Part shown: positions 43,234-43,533 of the stretch, piece by piece
How the letters are laid out: every line of letters starts with the position of its first letter
Position numbering within the stretch: the first letter of the stretch is position 1
Origin: Richelia sinica FACHB-800
GTDB taxonomy: Bacteria > Cyanobacteriota > Cyanobacteriia > Cyanobacteriales > Nostocaceae
Direction of reading: 5' to 3'
NCBI RefSeq assembly: GCF_014698825.1
Contig: NZ_JACJTT010000044.1
Span: 1-43,533, forward strand
DNA length: 43,533 bases
Program-made: the position numbers and the translations under genes
Notes under the pieces: model-generated
What the model saw: only the letters and a program-made list of their open reading frames with translations
The model's database searches: none
Told to the model about the DNA's origin: nothing

Positions 43234-43533
43234 GAAGTGTCTGCATTAATTGTATATACATGGATATTGGATATTTAGATATACATGGTGCAATTTCCAC
43301 CTGATTATTTTTAATTAGTCAGGAAAAACTTTAGATAAATCCAAGTGTAAATCTTGAGAAAATGGCAATTTAACACAATCATTAGGCAGGAAAATCAATT
43401 TGCAACGATAGCCATATCTACCTTGTCAGAAATGTTGAATGTCGATACAAAACTTTACATCTTTAGATAGAGTAGCTCTAAAAAGCCTAAAATAGTCAAC
43501 ATAACATTATCTCCTCAAGCCAATGAACATAAC
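43234..43533. other. Right-edge intergenic region
   Basis: About 300 AT-rich bases to the window edge. ATATACATGG occurs twice as a direct repeat about 28 bases apart (near 43253 and 43281). No gene start or RNA is supported. Confidence 0.35.

Overview
The window looks like chromosomal DNA of a filamentous, probably heterocyst-forming cyanobacterium (Nostoc/Anabaena type). Supporting signs are more than thirty copies of the HIP1 octamer GCGATCGC, a ferredoxin-thioredoxin reductase catalytic subunit, a fused molybdate transporter ModBC, a GAF-GAF-PAS adenylate cyclase of the CyaB type, a DevBCA exporter, short tandem repeats of 7- and 9-base units, and several Nostoc-style dispersed repeats. 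No rRNA, tRNA, CRISPR array or intact transposase gene was found.

Layout. 1-4.3 kb: a GIY-YIG nuclease-domain protein, a DUF1350 protein, an aldo/keto reductase and a small atypical kinase-like protein. 4.3-8.05 kb (minus strand): an lptA-lptB-lptF/G lipopolysaccharide-transport cluster followed by an Asn-rich membrane-anchored protein. 8.1-11 kb (minus): ftrC overlapping a DUF309 gene, a DUF58 protein, and a CobO-like P-loop protein whose Walker A motif is lost. 11.3-17 kb (plus): an adenylate-kinase paralogue, RNase PH, an MlaE-type lipid permease, 6-phosphogluconolactonase, a zinc-ribbon/FHA protein with tandem repeats, and an M50 metalloprotease. 17.1-19.8 kb: a HIT protein, then a probable acquired cassette. 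The cassette holds a trypsin-like protease fused to a Uma2 nuclease domain and a free-standing Uma2 gene, and it lies between two imperfect 50-base direct repeats. 19.9-26.2 kb: yifB/comM, DUF2231, DUF2993, a hemerythrin-domain protein, a lone NusG-N-like protein and an M20 amidohydrolase.

26.2-28.1 kb is almost 2 kb without a convincing gene. It opens with dispersed repeats, continues into a segment rich in inverted repeats that may encode a structured RNA or be a decayed element, and ends with a possible 33-residue membrane ORF. 28.1-34 kb: a GT4 glycosyltransferase overlapping a FecCD permease, a repeat-rich lipoprotein on the opposite strand, a FecE-like ATPase and the ModBC fusion. 34.3-38.8 kb: adenylate cyclase, AraC/GyrI-like regulator and an SRPBCC protein. 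38.8-43.2 kb: devB-devC-devA on the minus strand, divergent from a TetR regulator that carries an extra C-terminal ribbon-helix-helix-like domain. The shared 140-base promoter region holds candidate operators.

Envelope biogenesis recurs through the window: lipopolysaccharide export, lipid permease, DevBCA-type export and a cell-surface type glycosyltransferase. The points most worth a second look are the protease-Uma2 cassette and its flanking duplication, the structured gene-free segment, the TetR-RHH fusion and the CobO-like protein without a P-loop. All functions are read from motifs; no database search was run.
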